Source: Hallerella sp963652365 (GTDB lineage Bacteria > Fibrobacterota > Fibrobacteria > Fibrobacterales > Fibrobacteraceae). From it: a stretch of 64,000 nt of DNA. The DNA lies in assembly GCA_963652365.1 (NCBI GenBank), contig CAVJTH010000006.1, forward strand, positions 1 through 64,000. The letters are read 5' to 3'. The translations under genes and the position numbers were made by a program. Within the stretch, counting starts at the first letter, position 1; each line of letters opens with the position of its first letter. This document shows positions 16,897 through 24,498 of this stretch, one piece after another. Below the pieces are notes generated by a model, which did not search any database, was not told where the DNA came from, and saw only the letters and a program-made list of their open reading frames with translations.

Positions 16897-17774
16897 TGCG
16901 CGTACTCTTGCTTGCCGCGGGCCTTGGAACGCGTCTTCGCCCGCTCACCCTCCAGATGCCGAAGCCTCTTGTCCGCATCGTTGACAAGACGATTCTCGAA
17001 CACCAGGCGATGCTCGCCCGAACGCTTCCTGGCGCCGTTCTCCATGTGAACGCCCACTACCTTTCGGACAAGCTAACCGCCGAAGCGGAAGCGCTCGGAT
17101 TCGAGAAAGTCTGGGAAGAACTCCCCGAAGCCCTGGGAACCGGCGGACCGCTATTCCGGATGAACCGGGAAGACCCCGTCGATGAACTGCTCGTGATGAA
17201 TTCGGACTGCTTCTGCCGCTTCGACTTGCGCTCCTTCGTGCGGCTTGCGCGGTCTTCGGGCGCGCCCTGCGCGCTTCTCGCGGTCGACAATCCCCTGGTC
17301 AACTCGATTTACGCGCGAAACGGACTTCTCGCGGGAATCCGCGATCGCTTTGGCGACAGGACAAGTTCCCGCGTCACGTTTTCGGGGATTTCCTGGTATT
17401 CGAAGCGCGCGCTTGCGGAGATTCGGGAAGACGAAACGGACGTGCGCCTTTTCTGGAAGCGGCTTTTCGAAAGCGGACAGGCTCCCTTTATCGACGACAG
17501 CCAGAAGCTTTCGCTCTGGATCGACATGGGAACTCCCGACGGACTCATGCGGGCGAGCGACTTTCGAAGGAAGGAACTCGGCGTTGGGAATTTCGGAGTT
17601 CCGAAAGAGCGGATGGCAAACGCGAAGGCGACGGTCCTTATGCCCGGAGTCACGGTTCCCCCTGCCGCGACTTTCGATCACGCGATCGTTTTTCCGGGTG
17701 CGAAAATCGAAGAGGGGGAATGCGTCAAGAACGAGATCCGCGGAGAAGGTTTCCGCTGGTCGATTGGAAGGTAG
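16896..17774 (+). CDS. murU: MurU-like sugar-1-phosphate nucleotidyltransferase
   Basis: This 292-residue enzyme has the nucleotidyltransferase signature LAAGLGTRLRPLT then MPKPLV, a GTGGPL loop and a metal-binding MNSDCFC region. A C-terminal stretch (MPGVTVPPAATFDHAIVFPG) looks like short left-handed beta-helix turns. Because it directly follows namZ with a 1-nt overlap (TGATG), the best guess is MurNAc-1-phosphate uridylyltransferase of the MurNAc salvage route; a mannose-1-phosphate guanylyltransferase-like role is the alternative. The MurNAc kinase AmgK, usually needed between the two steps, is not in this window. trmJ follows after 6 nt. Confidence 0.7.
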   Translation: MRVLLLAAGLGTRLRPLTLQMPKPLVRIVDKTILEHQAMLARTLPGAVLHVNAHYLSDKLTAEAEALGFEKVWEELPEALGTGGPLFRMNREDPVDELLVMNSDCFCRFDLRSFVRLARSSGAPCALLAVDNPLVNSIYARNGLLAGIRDRFGDRTSSRVTFSGISWYSKRALAEIREDETDVRLFWKRLFESGQAPFIDDSQKLSLWIDMGTPDGLMRASDFRRKELGVGNFGVPKERMANAKATVLMPGVTVPPAATFDHAIVFPGAKIEEGECVKNEIRGEGFRWSIGR

Positions 17775-17780
17775 TTCGCC

Positions 17781-18509
17781 ATGTCTAGATTCAGAATTGT
17801 CCTCGTCGAGCCGGAACATCCGCACAACGTGGGATTTGTCGCCCGAGCGATGCGTTCGAACGGTCTCGCGGATCTTTACCTGGTCTATGCGAAACGCAAT
17901 GCCGTAAACCCGGAATCCTACCGGACAGCGCACAACGCGGCAAGCATCCTGGACGCCGCGAAGGTCGTTCCGACCCTGGACGATGCGCTTTCGACGGCAA
18001 GCTACGCGGTGGCGTTTTCCCGCCGGCGCTTCGACACGATTATCCCGAACCTTTCCCTGCCGCACTTGCCGGAAAGGCTTCCCGACGGATCGATTGCGCT
18101 TGTATTCGGCCGCGAATCCTGCGGACTTTCCCTGGAAGACATCGAACGCTGCGCTCTCGTGTGCGAAATCCCGGTGCCGGGGCAGATGAGCCTGAATCTC
18201 GCCCAGGCGGTGACGGTCGCCTGCTACGAGCTTTGTCGCGCGGGGCTTCTCGCAGGGTCCGGGCTGCGCACCGACCGCGTTCCATTGAAAAAGGGACGGG
18301 TCGAAAAGGCGAATATCGGTCAGATCGAAAGCTTCTTGAAATACCTGCACGAAAACCTGACGGACCGCTACCAGAACAACACGTGGACGGAATCCGCCGT
18401 TCGGGAATTCTTGCAAAGGCTCTCCCCGACGCGCTTCGAGATGAGCGCGCTGCTAGGACTTGTCAAGAGCCTCGTGATGCGCCGAAACGAAAAAGAAAGG
18501 AATCCGTGA
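17781..18509 (+). CDS. trmJ: tRNA (cytidine/uridine-2'-O)-methyltransferase TrmJ-like
   Basis: This 242-residue SPOUT methyltransferase has the three family motifs in order: VLVEPEHPHNVGFVARAM at the N-terminus, LVFGRESCGLS near residue 108 and the knot-forming PGQMSLNLAQAVTVACYEL near 133. The extra C-terminal helical region of about 75 residues fits TrmJ, which modifies position 32 of tRNA. The start has AAGG upstream, 6 nt after the MurU-like gene. It converges on the RlmL-like gene with only 2 nt between stops, so neither can have a conventional terminator there. Confidence 0.85.
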   Translation: MSRFRIVLVEPEHPHNVGFVARAMRSNGLADLYLVYAKRNAVNPESYRTAHNAASILDAAKVVPTLDDALSTASYAVAFSRRRFDTIIPNLSLPHLPERLPDGSIALVFGRESCGLSLEDIERCALVCEIPVPGQMSLNLAQAVTVACYELCRAGLLAGSGLRTDRVPLKKGRVEKANIGQIESFLKYLHENLTDRYQNNTWTESAVREFLQRLSPTRFEMSALLGLVKSLVMRRNEKERNP

Positions 18510-18511
18510 CA

Positions 18512-19672
18512 TCAAAGGAAAAGCACGCGGACGGAAATTCCCCCATGGATCGTTTCGACCCTTTTCTTCGGGGAAAGCGCCAGCGCTCTTTCCGCTTCGG
18601 CGTTCGGAGCTATCACCGCCACGGACGACTCGGAAAAGTCCATGCGGATTTTCTTCCCGATTTCCCGGTAAAGGCGCTGTATGTCAGCGGAAATTCGCTT
18701 GCCGTATGGCGGATTCAGCACGAGCAGCGATGCGGGCCCCGCTTTCGGCAGGTCAAGAAAATCCGACCGGGAAATATCCAGGGAGTCTTCGGGAAGCTCC
18801 GTCAAAAAGGGATGGGCGCCGTCTGTCTTCAAATTGTACTTTAGCGTTTCGAACGCCTTTTCCGAAATATCCGCGGCGTGGATCTTCAATCCGGAAAAGA
18901 GCCTTGGACCGGGCGTCTTTCGCGTCATGAAGTTCCAGGCGTTCGGGCGGAACGAAGGCGCGCACTGCAAGGCGAATCGCCGGGTTTTCCAGAGGTTCGC
19001 GCCGGCAGAAAGCAGCGCCGCTTCGCTCGAAAAGGTCCCGCTGCCCGCCATCGGGTCGAAAAGCTCCTCCGCGCAAGGAAGGCCCGCTTCGAAGAGGATG
19101 GCCGCGGCGAGCGTGTCGCGGATGGGAGCGACTTCCACATGCCGATCGAAACCTCGCTTGTAGAGCGGAATCCCGGCGAGATCCACGCTAACCGTGCAGC
19201 GATCGCTCTCGAAATGGACAAGGAGATTTTGCGGAAAGGACTCCCCCACGCATTCGCCGCTCCTTTCGAGCGATTCCCGGACAATTGCCCAAAGGCGCTC
19301 CGCGACGGCATCCGTGTGATAGAGCCTCGACTTTCTGCTCGTCACGCAAATCTTCGGGAGGGAGTCTTTCGAAAAGAAGAGTTCCCAGGGAATTCCCCGC
19401 GATTTCTTTTCGAAGCGTCCAAAGTTTTCGGCGGAAAAGCTTTCGATCCGCATCACGATGCGCGTACAGGTCCGGGAAAAGGCGGTTAATTTCCAGGCGT
19501 CTTCGAGCCTTGCCGTGAAATCCAGCGCACCGAAGGAAATCTCCACGGGAGCTTCAAGCCCCAGGGCGCGAAATTCCGCTTCGCAAGTCTTCTCGAATCC
19601 CGGATGGCAAACGGCCCTGAACTCGTGGGGTATCGCCGTAACGTGCCGCTTGATGCGCTTTGAAAGATCCAT
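18512..19672 (-). CDS. THUMP-domain rRNA methyltransferase, RlmL/YpsC family
   Basis: This 386-residue protein has an N-terminal ferredoxin-like plus THUMP region (about 15-165, with FRAVCHPGFEKTCEAEFRAL) and a Rossmann methyltransferase: SAM loop ELFDPMAGSGTFSSEAAL near residue 208 and the catalytic LNPPYGKR (N-P-P-Y) near 325. Enzymes of this type methylate the N2 of a guanosine in 23S rRNA (G2445 for RlmL). Only the RlmL-like half is present, not the fused RlmK half of E. coli. TAAATT lies 6 nt before the ATG and no Shine-Dalgarno is seen, so the mRNA may be leaderless. Confidence 0.85.
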   Translation of the reverse strand: MDLSKRIKRHVTAIPHEFRAVCHPGFEKTCEAEFRALGLEAPVEISFGALDFTARLEDAWKLTAFSRTCTRIVMRIESFSAENFGRFEKKSRGIPWELFFSKDSLPKICVTSRKSRLYHTDAVAERLWAIVRESLERSGECVGESFPQNLLVHFESDRCTVSVDLAGIPLYKRGFDRHVEVAPIRDTLAAAILFEAGLPCAEELFDPMAGSGTFSSEAALLSAGANLWKTRRFALQCAPSFRPNAWNFMTRKTPGPRLFSGLKIHAADISEKAFETLKYNLKTDGAHPFLTELPEDSLDISRSDFLDLPKAGPASLLVLNPPYGKRISADIQRLYREIGKKIRMDFSESSVAVIAPNAEAERALALSPKKRVETIHGGISVRVLFL

Positions 19673-19678
19673 TCGGCA

Positions 19679-19684
19679 AATTTA
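19679..19684 (-). promoter_or_regulatory. -10-like element abutting the RlmL-like gene
   Basis: On the minus strand TAAATT is followed by exactly 6 nt (TGCCGA) and the ATG. The wider word TAAATTTG also fits the TAnnTTTG -7 box of the related Bacteroidetes. Confidence 0.45.
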
Positions 19685-19709
19685 GCAAGACTTTCGCTTT
19701 TGAAAAGGA

Positions 19710-19738
19710 TTGCATTTTCCAGGTGAATTTGTTATCGT
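19710..19738 (+). promoter_or_regulatory. Candidate promoter of the barrel protein
   Basis: TTGCAT (19710-19715) and TATCGT (19733-19738) are separated by 17 nt and lie upstream of an AAGGAG ribosome binding site. It is one of few places here with a recognisable -35 hexamer. Confidence 0.35.
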
Positions 19739-19762
19739 TGCAAAAACAGCAAGGAGATACCG

Positions 19763-20404
19763 ATGAAAAAAATCCTGTTCGCCATTCTGGCTCTTTCCGT
19801 TTTCTCGTTTGCCGAACCGTTCGTCCACGACGGCTTCTACATGAACTTCAAGCTGGGGCTCGGATATATGGACTTGAAGTCGGAAAACTCCGACTATTCC
19901 CAGGTCGATTTGACGAGCGACCTCGCGAGCAGCATCGCGTTCAAGATCGGCGGATCCATCAACCCGCACATTGCCATCGTCGGCGCGATGTCTCTTTCGA
20001 TGGCTTCGGGCGAAGTGAAGTCTTCCAATTCCTACTATTCTTCCAAGACGGACGCGACGATCGTGAGCTTCCTTGTCGGACCGGGCATCGTCTTCTATCC
20101 GGTGCAGGGCGGCGCCATGGACAACTTCTTTATCGGAGCGACTTTTGGACTCGGTGTTTGCGAACTGGAACTGGACAAGGCTCTTCTTTCGTGGAACGAA
20201 AACGCGAACGACAAGTCCTCTTCCAATACAGGCGCGGGTCTCGGCTTTTCGCTTGAAGTCGGCAAGGAATGGTGGGTCGGCGAGAACTGGTCTCTCGGCG
20301 CCGATCTCGCCTATACGTTCGTTTACGCCGAAGATACCGAATATGACGGCATCGACTGGAAATCCAGTTCCATCCAGTTGCGCTTTACGGTTACCCGCAG
20401 CTAG
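19763..20404 (+). CDS. Small outer-membrane beta-barrel protein
   Basis: This 213-residue protein has a signal peptide (MKKILFAILALSVFSFA) and a mature part of about 196 residues with alternating hydrophobic strands, aromatic girdle residues (FYMNFKLGLGYMDL, GEVKSSNSYYSSK) and a final strand IQLRFTVTR. This fits an 8-stranded OmpA/OmpX-like barrel; the exact family was not recognised. The start has AAGGAG 9 nt upstream. The downstream MgtC-like gene begins 36 nt later. Confidence 0.7.
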   Translation: MKKILFAILALSVFSFAEPFVHDGFYMNFKLGLGYMDLKSENSDYSQVDLTSDLASSIAFKIGGSINPHIAIVGAMSLSMASGEVKSSNSYYSSKTDATIVSFLVGPGIVFYPVQGGAMDNFFIGATFGLGVCELELDKALLSWNENANDKSSSNTGAGLGFSLEVGKEWWVGENWSLGADLAYTFVYAEDTEYDGIDWKSSSIQLRFTVTRS

Positions 20405-20413
20405 TACGCTTTC

Positions 20414-20440
20414 TACCGGAAGAATATAGATTTTCCGGTA
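20414..20440 (+). promoter_or_regulatory. Hairpin overlapping the start codon of the MgtC/DUF4010 gene
   Basis: TACCGGAA (20414-20421) and TTCCGGTA (20433-20440) are perfect inverted repeats around an 11-nt AT-rich loop; the last paired base is the A of the ATG. The loop also contains TATAGATT, a possible -10. The hairpin could mask initiation on readthrough transcripts from the barrel gene. Confidence 0.4.
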
Positions 20441-21693
20441 TGGAATTCAATCTGTTTTACAGGCTCGCGTGTGCGCTCGCGATCGGTCTCATCATCGGGC
20501 TGCAGCGCGAAAACACGTACCAGAACGAGGATTTTCATCCGGCGGGTATTCGGACATTCGCGGTGACGGGCATTCTCGGCGCCCTGGCCGCCTTGATGTC
20601 CATGCAGATGGATTCGGCGGCGCCCTTTGTCGGTCTGCTTGTCGTGATAGGGCTTGTACTCGCCGCGACGCATGTCTCGGCGACGAACGCGTCTTCGGGG
20701 ATTACGACGAGCGTTTCGCTGGTCGCGGTCTTTATGCTCGGCGGGCTTTGCGTCTATGGAAAGGTTCTCGAAAGCCTTGCGGTCGCCGTCTGCGTGCTCG
20801 GGCTTCTCGCGCTAAAGGCTCCGCTCCACGCCTTTGCCCACAAGGTTTCCAAGGACGATATCGTCGCGACGCTCAAGTTCGCGCTGATATCCGCCGTCAT
20901 TCTCCCGATTCTTCCCGAACGCTCCTACGGTCCTGCGGGTCTCGAAGTCGTTTCGCCCTACAAGGTCTGGGTCTTCGTATGCTTCATTTCCGGCATCTCC
21001 TTTATCGGCTACGTGCTCGTCAAGTGGATAGGTCCGGGAAAGGGCATCGGCCTGACGGGGCTTTTCGGAGGTCTCGCTTCGAGCACGGCCTTGACGCTCA
21101 GCCTTTCCCAGCGCAGTCGCGAAAATCCCGAATATTCGAGTTCGCTCTCGAAGGGAATCGTCATCGCCTGGTCGGTGATGTACGTGCGACTTTTTCTCAT
21201 CTGCGTGGCGCTAGTCCCCTCGATTGCGCCGCACCTCGCCATTCCGCTCCTGATTCCGCCTATTCCGGGATTTCTGTTCGCCTACTATCTCCACAGGCGC
21301 GACAAGCGGCTGCATCCCGTGCAAATGACGGGTTTCACGAATCCGTTCGAACTCCTGCCGTCGCTCAAGTTCGGCATCGTCTTTGCCGTGGTGCTTTTTG
21401 TCGCGAACGCCGCGGAAAGGTATTTCGGGAGCGAGGCCCTGTTCGCTTCGTGCTTCATCACGGGACTTGCGGACATGGACGCGATCACGCTTTCCGTCCT
21501 GGACATGGTGAAGCAGGGATCCGTGACTCTTCTGCCGGCGGGCAAGGCGATAGCCATCGCGAGCTTTTCGAATACGCTCTGCAAGGGCGGCCTCGCCTAC
21601 TTTCTCGGAGACCGGGAAATGCGCCGCCTGATCCTCCCGGCGACGGGAATCCTCGCGCTGCCGTCGCTCGCCATCATCCTCCTTGTCCTGTAG
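20440..21693 (+). CDS. MgtC/SapB plus DUF4010 family membrane protein
   Basis: This 417-residue polytopic protein has about 12 hydrophobic segments. The N-terminal third has the MgtC/SapB signature (CALAIGLIIGLQRE, HPAGIRTFAVTGILGAL). The remainder matches the DUF4010 domain with SGISFIGYVLVKWIG, GLFGGLASSTALTLSLSQRS and ITGLADMDAITLS. The family is widespread and its transport role is not settled. No Shine-Dalgarno is evident, and the start codon sits in a hairpin. A strong terminator follows. Confidence 0.85.
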   Translation: MEFNLFYRLACALAIGLIIGLQRENTYQNEDFHPAGIRTFAVTGILGALAALMSMQMDSAAPFVGLLVVIGLVLAATHVSATNASSGITTSVSLVAVFMLGGLCVYGKVLESLAVAVCVLGLLALKAPLHAFAHKVSKDDIVATLKFALISAVILPILPERSYGPAGLEVVSPYKVWVFVCFISGISFIGYVLVKWIGPGKGIGLTGLFGGLASSTALTLSLSQRSRENPEYSSSLSKGIVIAWSVMYVRLFLICVALVPSIAPHLAIPLLIPPIPGFLFAYYLHRRDKRLHPVQMTGFTNPFELLPSLKFGIVFAVVLFVANAAERYFGSEALFASCFITGLADMDAITLSVLDMVKQGSVTLLPAGKAIAIASFSNTLCKGGLAYFLGDREMRRLILPATGILALPSLAIILLVL

Positions 21694-21800
21694 CCTGTTG
21701 TAAATTTCTACAACGCTTTTTCCTCTTCGGGAAATCCTCCCGGGAGTCATTTCGATTACTTTAATGGAGAACGATCGAGTTCACAAGACCACACACCCTG

Positions 21801-21840
21801 CATCAGCCGTTTTCGAATGAATTCGGCTGATGTTCTTTTT
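21801..21840 (+). terminator. Rho-independent terminator after the MgtC/DUF4010 gene
   Basis: CATCAGCCG (21801-21809) pairs with CGGCTGATG (21824-21832), followed by TTCTTTTT. It lies about 110 nt after the stop, close to the converging gene at 21862. Confidence 0.8.
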
Positions 21841-21861
21841 AGGCGTTCTTCCCCGAGATTC

Positions 21862-22947
21862 TCACTCCTCGTACTCGTAGGAATCCTCGTCCGAATCGTC
21901 GTATTCCTCGTATTCGTTCCTTTCGTTCGGCAAGATGACCAGTCCGAGCGAAACGGGGTCGCCCTTCTCGTTCATGAAGCCTTCGAGATAGAGCGTCGTC
22001 GAGAGCCGCACGAGCCGCAGATCCATCATCGTTCCGCCGTCGTGGATGCTCTTGGGACCGATGCCGAAGAACAGGAACTTCTTCCTCTTGTATTCGAAAC
22101 GGTTCGCGTCGAAATTCCAGATCCATCGGGTCTTGCCGTCTTCCGAATCCTCGTAGTCGCAAGTTTCCGCATCAATGTCGCACTCGAACGAAGCGCGTCC
22201 CTGGTAGCGCTTGTTCCACTCCGTGCTGAAGGCGCATGTCTTGATGCTGTGTCCGCCGTTGACTTTCGCGTTCAGCCGGTCGTTAATCGTGACAATGTCC
22301 ATCCTTTCGTCCTTGACCTGGTTCCAGACATCGCGCAAGATCAGATAGCTTTCGATTCCCTTGGGGCAGTTCCCCGTCAGGTTCACCTCTTCGTGCGCCT
22401 GCAAGAGCTTTTGCTGCAGATCGACATCGATCGCCGCCGGAATTTCGACATCCTTGATCTTTTCGATGACCTTCTTCGGCGGAACGGCAATTACCTTGTC
22501 GCCTTTCCTTACCAGGTAGCCGAGTTCGTCGCGGACCATGTTCAGGCATTGCTGTACGTGAATTCCCACCGTGTTCGACGCCGCGCTCACGAAATCGACG
22601 CCAATTTCCAGATGCCACTCGCCCGCCTGCGAAGCGCCCTTGTCGAGCCGGCAGTAGGATTCCTCGCGGATTCCGTCGATATAGACGATCTTCGCCTTGA
22701 GCCGCGTCACCATTTCCCCTTCCCTGTCCAGGCGTTCCAGGCTCCAGAAGTTCGGATTCTGGCGGAGCAGCTCGGCAAAGGCCTTGTCGCCGTCTAGCGC
22801 GGGCAACAGGGAATCGTTCCTCGCGTTCTTCTCTCGCAAGAGTTCGGAATATTCCGTCGTGATGTCCGGATTTTCGAAAAGGGAATGGGTCGCGGCGAAG
22901 CCAAAAGTCGAAAGAAGGAACAAGAAGGAGAGAACGATGTTTCGCAT
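21862..22947 (-). CDS. Secreted hypothetical protein with acidic C-terminus
   Basis: The 361-residue protein has a signal peptide (MRNIVLSFLFLLSTFGFA), a mixed alpha/beta body with several cysteines and a strongly acidic Asp/Glu/Tyr tail (YEEYDDSDEDSYEYEE). No known domain was recognised. It lies 34 nt after the metal permease, but it also has its own extended -10 motif (TTTCTATCTT, 22963-22954) exactly 6 nt before the ATG and no convincing separate leader, so it may be transcribed alone as a leaderless message. GGAG overlaps the spacer but is too close to the ATG to act normally. Confidence 0.65.
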   Translation of the reverse strand: MRNIVLSFLFLLSTFGFAATHSLFENPDITTEYSELLREKNARNDSLLPALDGDKAFAELLRQNPNFWSLERLDREGEMVTRLKAKIVYIDGIREESYCRLDKGASQAGEWHLEIGVDFVSAASNTVGIHVQQCLNMVRDELGYLVRKGDKVIAVPPKKVIEKIKDVEIPAAIDVDLQQKLLQAHEEVNLTGNCPKGIESYLILRDVWNQVKDERMDIVTINDRLNAKVNGGHSIKTCAFSTEWNKRYQGRASFECDIDAETCDYEDSEDGKTRWIWNFDANRFEYKRKKFLFFGIGPKSIHDGGTMMDLRLVRLSTTLYLEGFMNEKGDPVSLGLVILPNERNEYEEYDDSDEDSYEYEE

Positions 22948-22953
22948 GGAGAT

Positions 22954-22963
22954 AAGATAGAAA
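22954..22963 (-). promoter_or_regulatory. Extended -10-like motif abutting the gene at 22947
   Basis: Minus-strand TTTCTATCTT, then ATCTCC, then ATG. The 6-nt spacing equals that before dgt, resB, the metal permease and aspartoacylase. Confidence 0.45.
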
Positions 22964-22981
22964 ACGGGAAAACGGAACGCC

Positions 22982-23791
22982 CTACCGCGAATTTCGGAAT
23001 TTCAGGAATGCCCAGTTCAGCGCGTAGAGCGACACGCCAAAGAGGATGATGACCGGTCCAACCGTGAAGTTCAGGAAATAGGCGACCAGAAGCCCGGCGA
23101 GAGAAAGCGCCGCCGAAAAAAGGCAGGAAAGGACCATCATCTGCCTTAGATTTCTGGAATGGCTCTCCGCGACGTAGGCGGGAATCGTGAGCAGCGCGAT
23201 GACGAGAATCAACCCGACAGTCTGCACCGCCATCACGACCGTACAGGCGACAAGTGCCATCAGGAGCATGTAGAGCCGAAGCACGGGAACGCCGCGCACG
23301 CGGGCAAATTCCGGGTCATGGGAAATCGCGAGAAAATCCCGAAAGAAGACGACGGTTACGCCGAGGACGACAACCGCGAGAGCCGCCATGCCCCAGAGAA
23401 GTTCGCACGGCACGGTCAGGATGCTTCCAAAAAGAAAGCTCGACAGGTCACCGCTGTATCCCGGAGTGAGATCCGTCAGGATCACGCCCGCCGCCATGCC
23501 TCCCGCCCAGATGACATTCACCAGCGTATCGGAACGTTCGCGATCCTTCCAGGTCAGGTATCCCATCACGAGCGCAGAGAGAAGCGCGACGGCCAGGGCG
23601 CCGAGCATCGGGGAAAATCCCAGAAAGCATGCAAGCCCGATTCCTCCAAACGAAGCGTGGGCGACGCCGCCCGCCGTTCCCGAGACCCTGTTCACCACCA
23701 CGTAGGAACCCATGATCCCGCAGGCGATGGCGACAAGGAACGCCGCGATAAAGGCGTTGCGCATGAATTCCAGAGAAAGCATTTCCAGCAT
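22982..23791 (-). CDS. Zinc/manganese-type ABC transporter permease
   Basis: This 269-residue membrane protein has about eight hydrophobic segments and the ABC-3 permease features of ZnuB/MntB/TroC proteins: MGSYVVVNRVSGTAGGVAHASFGGIG near the N-terminus (read in part) and a C-terminal AVQTVGLILVIALLTIPA. It would move Zn or Mn across the inner membrane. No ATPase or binding protein is nearby, so partners must be encoded elsewhere. TATTTT lies 6 nt before the ATG, in the 14-nt gap after the HAD gene, suggesting an internal leaderless start. Confidence 0.85.
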   Translation of the reverse strand: MLEMLSLEFMRNAFIAAFLVAIACGIMGSYVVVNRVSGTAGGVAHASFGGIGLACFLGFSPMLGALAVALLSALVMGYLTWKDRERSDTLVNVIWAGGMAAGVILTDLTPGYSGDLSSFLFGSILTVPCELLWGMAALAVVVLGVTVVFFRDFLAISHDPEFARVRGVPVLRLYMLLMALVACTVVMAVQTVGLILVIALLTIPAYVAESHSRNLRQMMVLSCLFSAALSLAGLLVAYFLNFTVGPVIILFGVSLYALNWAFLKFRNSR

Positions 23792-23797
23792 GAGCCA

Positions 23798-23803
23798 AAA
23801 ATA
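23798..23803 (-). promoter_or_regulatory. -10-like element abutting the metal permease
   Basis: Minus-strand TATTTT, 6-nt spacer TGGCTC, then ATG 23791. No Shine-Dalgarno sequence is present. Confidence 0.35.
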
Positions 23804-23805
23804 GC

Positions 23806-24498
23806 TTATCGGCTGCCGTCATCCGGGGCCGATTCCAGGAAACGCGGCAAATCCGTCAGGGAAGAAATTCGCGCATCGGCAAACGCGGCGTCCTCCCCGG
23901 AATCGGCATGGACCCAGACCGTTGTCCATCCGCGGTCGTGCGCGGGCTTCAGGTTCTTGAGGGAATCGTCGAGCAGAACGATTTTTCGCGAGGAATCCCC
24001 CGCGCGCAAGACACCATCCGCGAGAAGGACCTTTTCCATTTTTTCGTAGGCGCTCTCCGCAGGCTTTCCTTCCCAGCCAAGATTTTCGAGACCGACGATT
24101 TTCCGGAAGCATTCCGAAATCTTCATCCGGGAAATTCCCGCGCGGCTCCAGTCGGAACGCCCGTTGGTAAAGACGTATCTAGGCCCGCGAATCGATCGGA
24201 GCGTTTCGAGTCTCGCCCGCGAAAAGCTCGGATAGGTCAAGGGTTCCGGCTCGTGGATGAAGTCGAAATAGTCGTCCGGCAAGACGCCGTGGACACGTCG
24301 AAGCCCGGCAAGAGTCGTGCCGAAGCGATGCAGATAGTCCTTGCGAATCCTGACCGCCTCGTCGAAAGTACATTGGAGGGTCTTCTGCACAAACAGGGAA
24401 ATGCGCAGGTCGAGAGAATCGATGACGGCTCGCTCCGCATAGAGCGTCAAGTCGTAATCGAAAAGCCAGACCCTGTCGGCGACATTCGGAATCTTCAT
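23806..24498 (-). CDS. HAD-superfamily hydrolase, pyrimidine 5'-nucleotidase-like
   Basis: The 230-residue protein has the HAD motifs: motif I WLFDYDLTLY (the nucleophile and acid Asp), motif II VFTNGRSDWSRA, Lys within GWEGKPAESAYEKM and motif III VLLDDSLKNL. Motif spacing and the helical cap with FGTTLAGL and YFDFIHEPEPL resemble the SDT1/pyrimidine 5'-nucleotidase group. It overlaps dgt by 4 nt (ATGA), so coupled translation and a shared role in nucleotide pool control are plausible inferences. Confidence 0.8.
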   Translation of the reverse strand: MKIPNVADRVWLFDYDLTLYAERAVIDSLDLRISLFVQKTLQCTFDEAVRIRKDYLHRFGTTLAGLRRVHGVLPDDYFDFIHEPEPLTYPSFSRARLETLRSIRGPRYVFTNGRSDWSRAGISRMKISECFRKIVGLENLGWEGKPAESAYEKMEKVLLADGVLRAGDSSRKIVLLDDSLKNLKPAHDRGWTTVWVHADSGEDAAFADARISSLTDLPRFLESAPDDGSR

